A stretch of 64,000 bases of DNA, from NCBI RefSeq assembly GCF_001742165.1, contig NZ_CP016444.1, positions 806,001-870,000 on the forward strand, given 5' to 3'. Within the stretch, counting starts at the first letter, position 1. Every line of letters starts with the position of its first letter. Position numbers and translations under genes: made by a program. This stretch comes from Burkholderia stabilis. Its GTDB lineage: Bacteria; Pseudomonadota; Gammaproteobacteria; Burkholderiales; Burkholderiaceae. This document shows, in pieces, positions 18,250 to 27,436 of the stretch. Below the pieces are notes generated by a model. It saw only the letters and a program-made list of their open reading frames with translations. It ran no database searches and was not told the origin of the DNA.

Positions 18250-18289
18250 CGGGAAGGTACGTGCTGACCAAAGCGCGGCGCAACTGGCG

Positions 18290-18328
18290 GTCAGCGACAC
18301 GCCGCTGACGCGCATGCCGTTCAGCGGC
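18290..18328. terminator. Overlapping hairpins after the hydroxyquinol operon
   Basis: GTCAGCG / CGCTGAC (18290-18309) and, alternatively, GCCGCTGA / TCAGCGGC (18301-18328) can form between the maleylacetate reductase stop and the convergent lipoprotein stop. No T-tract; moderate support for termination. Confidence 0.4.
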
Positions 18329-18346
18329 TGGCGCGGGGCTGCGCCG

Positions 18347-19291
18347 TCAATCGCCGGTCTCGGCGATATAGGCGGTAATCCAGTTGGAAAACTCGCAAGC
18401 AAGATGCCAGGCATGTTCGGTCGTTGTCCAGAATGGCAGCGTGCCGGGAAAGTAGACAGCGAGTTTGCACTGAAATCCTTGGTCGAGATCGCGGAATTGA
18501 TGCATGACGCCGCCCACGGTGGAGCCCAGTCCGTTCACCGCCATTCCGGCGAGTCGAATGGGGTAGGCCAGGTCGATGTCCGACTGCGGAAGATTGTTCG
18601 CGTGATCGTAGTCGACCGTAAAGTGGGTGACGATGAGCGCCCCGCCGGTTTCTTCCATGACGTCCTGGCCTTTGGGTTGCAACGGCGCGAAAAAGTAGTG
18701 ATCGGGGCAGGCGACGAGCATGGATCGTTCGTCGAAGTCGAGCATCGACTTGTTCAGAAACCAGTTCGTGAACCCCTCCGCGGTTCCCCGGTTGCTCGTC
18801 ACCTCGGTCCTGCTTGGCGCGTAATTGCCGAAACTGGTGCTGGCCGCCACCGTCGACAGCGGATCGGAAACCAGCAAATCGGCAGCGACCAATGATTTCA
18901 TCGCGGCGTGACCTGCACGAATCTTTGCATCCGCAAGCGCATTGCGCTCCTGGTCGATATGGGCGATGGAAGCCGGCGGCCGAACGATGAGTGCGGCGAG
19001 ATCCGACACAAGGTAGGCGGGCAGGTTGTTCTTCATTTTGTTCGCGACGACCTGCACGCGACGGGCTTCCCATTGAAGTACCTGGTCCCGGCTGACCGTG
19101 GCGCCGTTCAGGTGCGACGTGAGTGTCAGTTGAGGCTTGGCGAGCGGCTGCGCGCCCCTGTTGACGGCAAGGTTCGATGCGCCGGGGACGCCCCCCGAAC
19201 CGGATTCGCCGCCGCAGCCCTGCAGGGTGAACGGAAGCAGTGTCGATGCACCGAGTGCGGCTGTTTTTTGCAGAAATTTCCGTCGATGCAT
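18347..19291 (-). CDS. Tat-exported lipoprotein of unknown function
   Basis: A 314-residue protein with a twin-arginine signal (R-R-K-F-L-Q-K at residues 3-9) and a lipobox ending L-Q-G-C26, so it should be a folded, exported lipoprotein. A glycine-serine linker follows. The mature part has short aromatic-rich strands near the C-terminus (T-E-H-A-W-H-L, E-F-S-N-W), but no family I recognise. Tat export hints at a cofactor or pre-folded state. It is divergent from the TetR gene at 19404, with TAGATC palindromes between them, so it is probably that regulator's target. Confidence 0.7.
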   Translation of the reverse strand: MHRRKFLQKTAALGASTLLPFTLQGCGGESGSGGVPGASNLAVNRGAQPLAKPQLTLTSHLNGATVSRDQVLQWEARRVQVVANKMKNNLPAYLVSDLAALIVRPPASIAHIDQERNALADAKIRAGHAAMKSLVAADLLVSDPLSTVAASTSFGNYAPSRTEVTSNRGTAEGFTNWFLNKSMLDFDERSMLVACPDHYFFAPLQPKGQDVMEETGGALIVTHFTVDYDHANNLPQSDIDLAYPIRLAGMAVNGLGSTVGGVMHQFRDLDQGFQCKLAVYFPGTLPFWTTTEHAWHLACEFSNWITAYIAETGD

Positions 19292-19329
19292 GGTCGTGTC
19301 TGGCTCCGGCAGGGGGCATGATAGGCATG

Positions 19330-19355
19330 TAGATCAAAATCTAGATCATGATCTA
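19330..19355. promoter_or_regulatory. Tandem palindromes, candidate TetR operator
   Basis: TAGAT-CAAA-ATCTA (19330-19343) overlaps TAGATCATGATCTA (19342-19355), a perfect 14-bp palindrome. They lie between the divergent lipoprotein and TetR genes, 39-62 bases from the lipoprotein start. This fits a TetR dimer pair. Confidence 0.55.
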
Positions 19356-19403
19356 ATGTAAGATGTGGCCCCGACGTGGTCAATTCAGGGTTAGCCATTA
19401 GTG

Positions 19404-20048
19404 ATGAATCGGTCAGATCAAAGCGAGCGGGTCCGGCGACAGGTGATCGACACGGCGAAGCGCCTGTTTTTCGAGAACGGATACGATCAGACCACGTTGC
19501 GTCAGATTTCGACGGCCGCCGGTGTTTCACACGGAAGTATTTATCATCATTTCGCCGACAAGGAAGGCATATTCCTTGCCCTTGTCACCGAGGCATTCGA
19601 CGAGATTCAGCAAATAACCGATCGGGAATTTTCCGAAGCGCGAGATCCTTATTTGCGACTCAGTTTGAAGTGGGCGATTCTGGTTGCGGCTGCATCGATT
19701 GATGTGCGTGTCGCGGAATTACTCGATATTGCCTACGCATCGAAGAAGATTTCAACGGAGATCGTTGCGTCCTCCACGTTGCGGCATCGCAACTGGCTGG
19801 GGGAGCAGCTCCCGGACTGGACAGACAACGATTTCTACGCTGCGACACTCGTGCTGAAGGGCGCGATGGCTGCTGTTGTCGAAGACAAGTTGTCGACGGA
19901 TCGTCTGAGTATGGAGGAGCGGATACGCTCGGTGCTCCGTGCGGCATTGTTCGGCTTTGGGGCGGCCCCGGATCAAATAGCGGAGATTCTGGAGCGTGTC
20001 CTGGATGGCATGGCGCGTGTCGATCCCTTTGCGTTGTACAAATTCTGA
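19404..20048 (+). CDS. TetR-family regulator
   Basis: A 214-residue repressor. The HTH runs through V-I-D-T-A-K-R-L-F-F-E-N-G-Y-D-Q-T-T, L-R-Q-I-S-T-A-A-G-V-S-H-G-S-I-Y-H-H-F-A-D-K-E. The C-terminal domain is of the AcrR-like helical type. ATG 19404 directly follows a GTG codon that could also start the protein. Likely controls itself and the divergent Tat lipoprotein, and possibly the GMC oxidoreductase behind it. A clear terminator follows. Confidence 0.87.
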   Translation: MNRSDQSERVRRQVIDTAKRLFFENGYDQTTLRQISTAAGVSHGSIYHHFADKEGIFLALVTEAFDEIQQITDREFSEARDPYLRLSLKWAILVAAASIDVRVAELLDIAYASKKISTEIVASSTLRHRNWLGEQLPDWTDNDFYAATLVLKGAMAAVVEDKLSTDRLSMEERIRSVLRAALFGFGAAPDQIAEILERVLDGMARVDPFALYKF

Positions 20049-20099
20049 GGAAGCATTCATCCTGCGGTGGAGGGAGAATCGGCAGGACTCGAAGGGTAA

Positions 20100-20125
20100 C
20101 GGCCCGGCTCATGCCGGGCCGTTTT
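20100..20125 (+). terminator. Rho-independent terminator after TetR
   Basis: CGGCCCGGC / GCCGGGCCG with a TCAT loop followed by TTTT, about 50 bases after the TetR stop codon. Textbook intrinsic terminator. Confidence 0.8.
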
Positions 20126-20298
20126 GCATGGCGGGTCATGAACGAGCAGCGGGCCTGGCGGGTTTCATGTGTCTGATGTCCATTCTGGATGAGCCTGCGA
20201 TTGGTGCCGTGGAGCACGGTCGTTAATCTGATTGCACGTGTGAGGTCGCGTCTCGAGACGGTGCGCTCGGCGACTCACCGCTCATGCATGAGGAGACC

Positions 20299-22004
20299 AT
20301 GGAGTTCGATTTCTTGATCGTAGGTGGCGGCACCGCCGGCGCGGTAATGGCCTCGCGTCTTTCCGCCAACCCGGATTGCCGCGTGCTGCTTGTCGAGGCA
20401 GGCGCGGACGTCGCGCCGGGAGCCGAGCCGGCGGATATTCGGGACGCCTTCCCGGCGTCCACACTGAATGCGGGCTACTTCTGGAGCGGCCTGACTGCGA
20501 CAGCGAGGGACGGGGGCGGCCGGCGCCCTATCCGCAAGCCAGGGTGATGGGCGGCGGCTCGAGCATCAACGGCATGTTCGCCCTGCGCGGCATGCCGTCG
20601 GATTATCGAAGGTGGGCCGATGCCGGAGCCGGTCGTTTCTCATGGGACTCCGTGCTGCCGTATTTCCGCAAGGTCGAGGACGATCGAGACCGTCCGGGCA
20701 AGGCGGGTGGCGTGCACGCCATTGAGCGGATGCCGAAGGCGTAGTGGCCGGCATTTGTGCGCGCCATGGAGCAGGCCGCGCAGCGCTGCGGATTTCCGTC
20801 CATACCGGACATCAACGAGGAACCCGGTGACGGTTTTTTCCCGATGCCGCTCGCGATCGATTCGGATACGCGCGTGACCAGCACCGGTTGTTATTTGACG
20901 CGGGAGGTCAGAGCTCGGGCCAATCTCGAGATACTGTCCGAGACGCAGGTCATGCGATTGCGCATGACGGGCAACACCGTGCAGGGTGTCGAGGTGCTAC
21001 GTGATGGTGCGATCGTGCATCTGAGCGCGCGCAATGTCGTCGTTTCGGCCGGTGGCATATTTTCTCCGGCCCTGCTGCTGCGATCGGGAATCGGTCCGGC
21101 TGCGACATTGTCCTCGCTGGGCATTCGGATGGTTGCCGATCGGCCCGGCGTCGGCAGGAACCTGCAGAACCATCCGTACATGTTCTTTGCGCTCACACTC
21201 CCGCGCGGCAAGCGCATCGCGGCGGACCTCAGGCGGTTTGCCGTGGCCGGTCTGCGCTCGTCGTCGGATGCGCCGGGCTGTCCGGCGAGCGACCTGTTTT
21301 CGTTCGTGATCGGTCGGGTCAGCGGCGCGTCTTTCGGGCCGGATTTCGCGTTGGTCGGGAGCGCGCTGTATGCGCCGAAATCGCGCGGCTCGGTGACGCT
21401 CGAAAGCGCCGATCCCCTCGTGAATCCTGTCGTCAACTTCCGGTTCATGTCGGACCCGGCCGATCCCCAACGGATGATCAAGTCGGCGCGGCTGACCGAA
21501 CGGTTATTGCGCGAACCGGGTGTCGCTGCCCAGTATCACGAGGCCTTTCTGTTGCCCGGCGCGCTGGCGGTGACGCAATTCAATCGTACCGGGCTGACCG
21601 GAAAAATGCTCGCGATGGCGGCCGAGGCAGCGGCGAACGCCCCGGGCGTCGTGCGTCGCGCGATTTTCGGCCGCGCGTTTCGAAGCGGCGGACCCGTCGC
21701 ATATCGTGGCGGTGGTCGCGAGATCTCGGATGACGACATTCTGTCGTCGATCAGCCCGATGGGGCATCCGGTCGGCACGTGTGCGATGGGCAGCGCGGAC
21801 GACGCCATGGCCGTGGTCGATGAAGACTTCCGTGTGCACGGAATCCGGAACCTCTTTGTGGTCGATGCCTCCGTGATGCCGCTGATACCGAGTGCGAACA
21901 CGAATCTGCCTACGCTGATGCTTGCCGAACTGGCTGCGGATCGTATCGGCGCGCGGGATGGCTGCATTCGGGCGGTTGCCGGTATCGACGCGTCGGGCCG
22001 CTGA
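20299..22004 (+). pseudogene. GMC-family oxidoreductase, frameshifted and with an internal stop
   Basis: The three pieces together make a complete FAD-dependent glucose-methanol-choline oxidoreductase of about 565 residues. Piece one has the FAD motif G-G-G-T-A-G-A-V. A one-base change near 20525-20532 shifts the frame just before M-G-G-G-S-S-I-N-G (GMC signature 1). The second frame then meets TAG at 20742-20744 and continues in the same frame to the end. The later part has signature 2 (S-A-G-G-I-F-S-P) and the C-terminal H-P-V-G-T-C-A-M-G...V-V-D-A-S-V-M-P active-site block. Two independent lesions argue for a true pseudogene rather than one sequencing error. AGGAG precedes ATG 20299. Confidence 0.85.
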
Positions 22005-22047
22005 GCGCGCCTTCGGCGCCGCATCTCGCGGCCCCCTTACTGCCACG

Positions 22048-22109
22048 CCCAGCTTTTTGCTCGGTAACATCAACAACAAACATCATTTCTCGACCGCCCG
22101 CGTGTCAGC
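22048..22109 (+). repeat. 62-bp dispersed intergenic repeat, copy A
   Basis: Aligns without gaps to 33074-33135, with 54 of 62 bases identical. The first 15 bases (CCCAGCTTTTTGCTC) and an AACATCATTTC block are the same in both. Both copies lie upstream of unrelated genes, here vgrG. Nature unknown: small RNA, protein-binding site or mobile remnant. Confidence 0.6.
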
Positions 22110-22203
22110 GGATTGGTTCCACGCCAGTCGGGCAATGGCCGGGTTAAAGGGCGGGCAGGCGTGGAAATGTTTTAAAACAAATGTTTGAAATAATGAAAAA
22201 TTA

Positions 22204-22235
22204 AATAAAATCAATATGTTGATGTTGATTTTATT
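22204..22235. promoter_or_regulatory. AT-rich inverted repeat upstream of vgrG
   Basis: Perfect 11-bp arms AATAAAATCAA / TTGATTTTATT with a ten-base spacer, inside a markedly AT-rich stretch (about 22170-22360) in an otherwise GC-rich genome. It lies about 160 bases before the vgrG start. It could be an operator or a nucleoid-protein silencing site. Confidence 0.45.
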
Positions 22236-22393
22236 GAAGGGGTCAAATGAGGTGATGGGGTATCGAGTATGCGCCGCGCCTGTCTTCTTGCGATCGAGCG
22301 GTTATTACCATAATGCGATTGTTTTTGTGTGACCGTTGCATTTAAAATCGACAGCCAAACAATCAAGCGCGCAGGTGACGTAGCGGTCTGAGA

Positions 22394-25303
22394 GTGCCGT
22401 CGCCAAATGCCCATCGACAAGTGAACGTGACCGAAATGCTGCGCGCCTTCGTGAGCGCGCTCGACCAGAACAATCGCGCGATCCGGTTTCATTGGGGCCG
22501 TCATCAGGAAGCGCTGGCGCATGTCCTCGTCCCGCAGAGCGTGGATTTGACGGAAGGCCTGTGTACCGGCATCGAAGGGCACCTGACCTGCCTGTCGTCC
22601 CGCCCGGACCTTCCGCTATCTGCTTTCCTGGGGCTGCCGCTTTCGGTGCAACTGGTCACGGATCGAGGCGAGCCATATCCGGTCAACGGGATCTTCACCG
22701 ACGTGCGGGCCGGCCAATCGGACGGCTCGCTCACGTGCGTCCAGCTGACGTTGCGAGATGCGCTGAATATCCTCGAGCAACGTGTCAACAGCAGAACGTT
22801 CCGCTCAATGAGTGTTCCGGACATTCTGGAAGCGCTGCTGCACGAATGGCAGCAACGCAGCTCCGCGTTGGCACAGGCTTTCGATTTCGAGCTTGTGCTC
22901 GATCGCAATCAGTATCCAAAGCGCGAGCAGACGCGCCAGGCGGATGAGTCTGATGCGGCCTTCATTCGCCGGCTGTGCCGACGCGACGGCATTTTCTGGT
23001 ATGCCCGGGCCGGCAAGCATGATGGCGCATCGACCGATACGCCAGTCCATACGCTGGTGTTCTGCGATGACCCGACGAAGTTGCCTCAGGCGGCGGCGGG
23101 CCGCGTGTCGTACCATCGCGGCGCGCAGTCCAGGGAGCGCGATTCGGTCACGCTCTGGTCCACCGCCCGTGTGCTGACGCCAGGAAGCGTGCGGCGCTCC
23201 AGCTGGGATTACAAGACCGGCAGGATGGCCCAGTCCGAGCAGGAGACGATCGTCGATCAGGGCGAGACCGGCAACGATCTGGCGAAGTTGCTGGCCGATT
23301 CTGTCATCGACGTCCCGCATGCAGGCGATTCGGACGCCGATCAAGAGCGTCTGGCGAAGGCCCGCATTCTGGCGCACGAGCATCGCGCCGAGTGCGTGTA
23401 TGCGTCGAGCGATGTCCGGGATATCTCGCCGGGTTTCTGGTTCACGCTGCTCGGGCATCCGGAGGTCGATACCCGGCCTGACGAGCAGCGGCAATTCGTC
23501 GTGACCAGCCTTCACCACCGGGCGACCAACAATTTTTCGAAGTCGCTCGATGAGCGGGCGCAGGCGTTGTTTGCCGCGAGCCGCTGGAGTTTCGACGCGT
23601 TGCCGGCCGAAGACGGTGCCGGAGTCCGCTACGAGAACACTTTCATGTGCGTGCGCCGTGGCGTGCCATTGACGCCCGCCTACGATCCGCGCGTCGATTT
23701 GCCGCCGGTGCATCCGTTTACCGCGAAGGTGGTTGGCCAGGATGGTGAGGAAGTGCACTGCGACGAATTGGGCCGCATCAAGGTGCAGATTCTCGGTTTG
23801 CGCGCGGACGACCATACGCATGCGCAGGGCGCCGGCGCCAGCGGAACCGAGCGGGACAGCGCGTGGGTGAGATGGGTCAGCCCCTGGGCCGGCCCGAACT
23901 ACGGCATGGACATGCTGCCGCGCGCCGGCATGGAGGTGCTGATCGACCATCTGCATGGCGATCCCGACAAGATGGTCGTGACCGGGGTGCTGCATGGCGG
24001 TCCCAACATGCCGACCACGTTCAGCCACACGGGCTCGCTTCCGGGGAATCGATATCTGTCCGGCATCAAGACCAAGGAGGTCAAGGCGAATCGCTACAAC
24101 CAGTTGCGTTTCGACGATACGCCCGGCCAGATCAGCAGTCAGCTTGCCAGCGAGCACACCTATACCCAGCTGAACCTGGGCTACCTGACGGAGCCTCGCG
24201 ATGATGGCAAAGGGGCGCCTCGCGGTGACGGTCTGGAGGCCAGAACCGATGCCCAGGCTGTCATTCGCGCCGCGAAGGGCGTCTATGTGACCGCACAGCA
24301 GCAGGGGCGTGCCGAAGGCAAGATGCTCGAACGTACTGCGTTGCAGACGTTGATCGAGCAATTGCAGGACCTGGTACGGAACCTCGGTGATGCATCCGCT
24401 GCGAACGACGCCGACAACACCGACCTCGCACGCATCGAAAAGATCGCGTCGCAGATCAAGGGCTGGGATGCCGGAAGCAACGTCGACCAGGGCGCCGGCG
24501 CCGGCGGCGCGCCGATGGTTGCGATCGAGGGGCCGGCCGGCGTGACCGTGGTCAGCCAGGACGCGATGGTGCTCGGTGCGCAGACCAACATCGATGCCGT
24601 GAGCGCCGGCAACACGCAGATCAGCGCGGGACGTCGTTTGCTGATGCGGGTCGGAGACTGGATGAGCGCGTTCGCGGCCAAGGGCATGACGCTGGTCACG
24701 GCTGACGGCAAGCTCCGGATCGAGGCGCACAAGGAGGACGTTGTGGTGAAGGCCGCCAGGCGGATCATCCTGGAGGCAGGCGAAGAAATCGTGTTTCGCT
24801 CGCCGAAGGTCAGCACCCAGGCGAGCGACGAAGCGTCGATCAACGGCGGCTCGAGCTACAGCCAGTGGAATGGCGGCGGCGTCGTGCACGGTACGAGCGG
24901 CGTATGGCGCGAACACGCGGCGTCGCACAGTCTCGTCGGGCCGGACAACAAACCGGTGAAAGCGCCCGATCCCCTGACCTTCAAGGAACTGGAGCAACAG
25001 GACAGCCTCGCGGTGGTGCTCCGTTCACACCCGAACGACGGCCGGCCGCTCGCCTACGAGCCGTACACGCTTTACAAGGGTGCGGCCAAGATTGCGGACG
25101 GGGTGACCGACGAGCATGGGCAACTGATCATTTCAAATCACCAGAAAGGCACGTCTTCCTATACGGTCAAGCTGCACAATGGGCATGAGATCGAGGTACC
25201 CGTGAAGGAAGGCGGGTTGACCGACGACGATCAACTGGCCGCGCAGGGATGGCGGGCAGTCGACGGTGAGCCGGAATCACGCCAGCGCCACGCAGAAGGC
25301 TGA
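22394..25303 (+). CDS. vgrG: Type VI secretion system spike protein VgrG
   Basis: About 969 residues. The order is: Rhs/Vgr-type gp27 domain (residues about 20-400, with Y-P-V-N-G-I-F-T-D-V and F-I-R-R-L-C-R-R-D-G-I-F-W-Y), gp5 OB-fold (about 440-560, V-H-C-D-E-L-G-R-I-K-V-Q, W-V-R-W-V-S-P-W-A-G-P-N-Y-G), then the DUF2345 beta-helix (about 690-840). A C-terminal tail of about 100 residues resembles a transthyretin-like effector adaptor (P-Y-T-L-Y-K-G...T-D-E-H-G-Q-L). GTG at 22394 is the longest start; GTG 22421 or ATG 22436 are possible. The phospholipase D effector follows after 35 bases, so the tail probably carries that effector. Confidence 0.93.
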   Translation: MPSPNAHRQVNVTEMLRAFVSALDQNNRAIRFHWGRHQEALAHVLVPQSVDLTEGLCTGIEGHLTCLSSRPDLPLSAFLGLPLSVQLVTDRGEPYPVNGIFTDVRAGQSDGSLTCVQLTLRDALNILEQRVNSRTFRSMSVPDILEALLHEWQQRSSALAQAFDFELVLDRNQYPKREQTRQADESDAAFIRRLCRRDGIFWYARAGKHDGASTDTPVHTLVFCDDPTKLPQAAAGRVSYHRGAQSRERDSVTLWSTARVLTPGSVRRSSWDYKTGRMAQSEQETIVDQGETGNDLAKLLADSVIDVPHAGDSDADQERLAKARILAHEHRAECVYASSDVRDISPGFWFTLLGHPEVDTRPDEQRQFVVTSLHHRATNNFSKSLDERAQALFAASRWSFDALPAEDGAGVRYENTFMCVRRGVPLTPAYDPRVDLPPVHPFTAKVVGQDGEEVHCDELGRIKVQILGLRADDHTHAQGAGASGTERDSAWVRWVSPWAGPNYGMDMLPRAGMEVLIDHLHGDPDKMVVTGVLHGGPNMPTTFSHTGSLPGNRYLSGIKTKEVKANRYNQLRFDDTPGQISSQLASEHTYTQLNLGYLTEPRDDGKGAPRGDGLEARTDAQAVIRAAKGVYVTAQQQGRAEGKMLERTALQTLIEQLQDLVRNLGDASAANDADNTDLARIEKIASQIKGWDAGSNVDQGAGAGGAPMVAIEGPAGVTVVSQDAMVLGAQTNIDAVSAGNTQISAGRRLLMRVGDWMSAFAAKGMTLVTADGKLRIEAHKEDVVVKAARRIILEAGEEIVFRSPKVSTQASDEASINGGSSYSQWNGGGVVHGTSGVWREHAASHSLVGPDNKPVKAPDPLTFKELEQQDSLAVVLRSHPNDGRPLAYEPYTLYKGAAKIADGVTDEHGQLIISNHQKGTSSYTVKLHNGHEIEVPVKEGGLTDDDQLAAQGWRAVDGEPESRQRHAEG

Positions 25304-25338
25304 CGTTCGATGTGCCGCAGTTTTCGACGAGAAACTTG

Positions 25339-27420
25339 ATGTCCGACACCAATACCCAAAACAAATCGAAGGCGCCGGTCGACGTTTGTACGCGTCAGAC
25401 GGTCGCCAGTGCGCAATGGTTTCTCGAGAAGCAGGGGGACTACTACGCGCCGCCTTACGAAAAGAACAATCTCGACGTATTCATCTGCGGCGAGGATGCG
25501 TTCGTACAGATAGCGGCCGATTTGAAAGCGGCCAAGCATAGTGTTGAAATCATTTGCTGGGGCTTCGACCCGGGTATGGAATTGATCCGGAAGGGAGCGG
25601 TCTGGCCGCGGGGAGATACCTGGGGCGGGCTGCTGCGCGATGTGGCGGCGGGGAAGTTCAACAACGGCAAGCCGGTGCAGGTTCGCTTGCTCTCGTGGTA
25701 TGGCGTGATCGGAAGTACCATTTCGAACAACATGCCGGGCTACAGCGGTGGTCGCCTTACCTACGAGCAGAAAATGGCCAGGGAGATCGGCAAGGGGGGC
25801 GGCATCTATTTGCGGTTGGGCGATGCGCCGCAGCCGCAGTCTCCCCAGGAGCGGCGCGAGGATTTCAATGCGCAATGGTACGACGACGCATTTGCCGGCC
25901 GCCTGCCCAACCTGTCGCTTCGTACACGGGACGGCAGCAGCAAGGACGTTCACGAAAGCTTGGCACACGAGCCGGGCAAGCGCGATAACCTGGAAGATTT
26001 CGGCCTGGAGAAATTGGCCACGGACCATCAGAAGACCATCCTGATCGACTACGACCACGAGGGCGGTACGCACGCGGTCGGCTACGTGATGGGACTGAAC
26101 AGCGTGACGGACTATTGGGATACGCAGCAGCATATCTTCAACGATCCGCGTCGCGGAGAGGGATGGGAGGGCGCCAACGACTCGCAACCGGGGTTGAAGC
26201 CTTACCAGGACTACGCAAGCCGGATTCGGGGCGAAGCACTGGTGGCGGTGAGCAAGAACTTCACCGATGCGTGGAACCGGGCCAAGGGCACGGGCGCGAA
26301 CCTGTCGCGAACGCACGATTTCAAAAAGGTGCCCCCGGGTTTGACGGAGAACCTTGGCACGCCGTGTCAGCGCGCGCAAATCGTCCGTACGCAGCCCGAA
26401 GAAAAGGACAAATCCGTCAAGGCCTTGTATCTCCAGGCGACGTCGTTTGCGCGCAGTTATATCTACATCGAGAACCAGTATTTTCAGTATACCGAGTGGC
26501 CGACGAAGCTGAAGGAATTGCGAACCGCGTTTCTGTCGTGCAACCAGGCGGCCGGAAAGAAGCCTGTCGACATACCGAATTTGCACGTGATGGCTGTCAT
26601 CCCCACGCCCGAGCGGAAACAGATGGTGCCGCGTACGCACGATACGGTCAAGGTACTGGGCTATGCCACGTCGATGCCCAATCAGGACAAGGCGGTGGAA
26701 GATGAACTCGCGCGCAACCGGCAGCAACAGGCAACCTGGGACGCCTACGTCAAGCGGCAGAAAGCGAGTGGCGCAAGGATCGACCCCGACTATTACCCTG
26801 CTCCGCTGTCGCCTGCGGCGCAAAGTGCCAAGGACCTCGGCGACAAGGCGTCCCTGACGAAATCGCTGGATCAGATGGGTATTCGCGCGCTGGTCGGTAG
26901 CCTGTGGTCCTTTGACTACAATTGGCGCAGTTCCAAGCTGAACACCGAGACGGAGAAGAAGCAGGCTCGCTGGGACGACTACGTAAAAAAGCAGCAAGCC
27001 AAAGGCGAACTGCCCGACCCGGATCTGGCGCCGATGCTGCCGTTGCCGACACAATCATTCGCGGCCCGGTATAGGGAGATCTACATTCACAGCAAATTGT
27101 TGATGATCGACGACAGCTTCTTCACGTTGGGCAGCGCTAATCTGAATTTGCGGAGCATGGCAGTGGATGCCGAGATCAACGTGGGAACCGACGACCGCAC
27201 GAAAAGCGAAGATCTGCGAAAGCGGGTGTGGAAGCTTCACACCGGAAATGCAGCGGATTGCAACCCGTCGTCGCTGACTCCGCAGGCCATGTCGAAGGCG
27301 TTCCTCAATTGGGTGCAATTGCTAAGGGCCAATGAGATTGCGCGAAAGAAGGGAGACGCGCCAACCGGTTTCCTGCATCCGTTCCATGATGAGCGCGTGA
27401 CAGGCGTTCGCTTATCCTGA
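25339..27420 (+). CDS. T6SS phospholipase D effector (Tle5-type)
   Basis: A 693-residue protein with two HxKxxxxD motifs: H230-Q-K-T-I-L-I-D237 and H584-S-K-L-L-M-I-D591, the paired PLD active site. Overall size and the E-N-Q-Y-F-Q-Y segment fit Tle5 effectors, which cleave phosphatidylethanolamine of target cells. It has no signal peptide, in keeping with T6SS delivery on VgrG. ATG 25339 is preferred to GTG 25312. A lysine-rich helical insert is duplicated (W-D-A-Y-V-K-R-Q near residue 470 and W-D-D-Y-V-K-K-Q near residue 545). The Sel1 lipoprotein gene 16 bases downstream is the probable immunity gene. Confidence 0.92.
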   Translation: MSDTNTQNKSKAPVDVCTRQTVASAQWFLEKQGDYYAPPYEKNNLDVFICGEDAFVQIAADLKAAKHSVEIICWGFDPGMELIRKGAVWPRGDTWGGLLRDVAAGKFNNGKPVQVRLLSWYGVIGSTISNNMPGYSGGRLTYEQKMAREIGKGGGIYLRLGDAPQPQSPQERREDFNAQWYDDAFAGRLPNLSLRTRDGSSKDVHESLAHEPGKRDNLEDFGLEKLATDHQKTILIDYDHEGGTHAVGYVMGLNSVTDYWDTQQHIFNDPRRGEGWEGANDSQPGLKPYQDYASRIRGEALVAVSKNFTDAWNRAKGTGANLSRTHDFKKVPPGLTENLGTPCQRAQIVRTQPEEKDKSVKALYLQATSFARSYIYIENQYFQYTEWPTKLKELRTAFLSCNQAAGKKPVDIPNLHVMAVIPTPERKQMVPRTHDTVKVLGYATSMPNQDKAVEDELARNRQQQATWDAYVKRQKASGARIDPDYYPAPLSPAAQSAKDLGDKASLTKSLDQMGIRALVGSLWSFDYNWRSSKLNTETEKKQARWDDYVKKQQAKGELPDPDLAPMLPLPTQSFAARYREIYIHSKLLMIDDSFFTLGSANLNLRSMAVDAEINVGTDDRTKSEDLRKRVWKLHTGNAADCNPSSLTPQAMSKAFLNWVQLLRANEIARKKGDAPTGFLHPFHDERVTGVRLS

Positions 27421-27436
27421 GTAGGCTTCCCAAATC

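Noticed and set aside
22805..27054. Two long minus-strand open frames opposite vgrG and the PLD effector
   Set aside because: Shadows of the real genes; low-complexity composition and no domain signatures.
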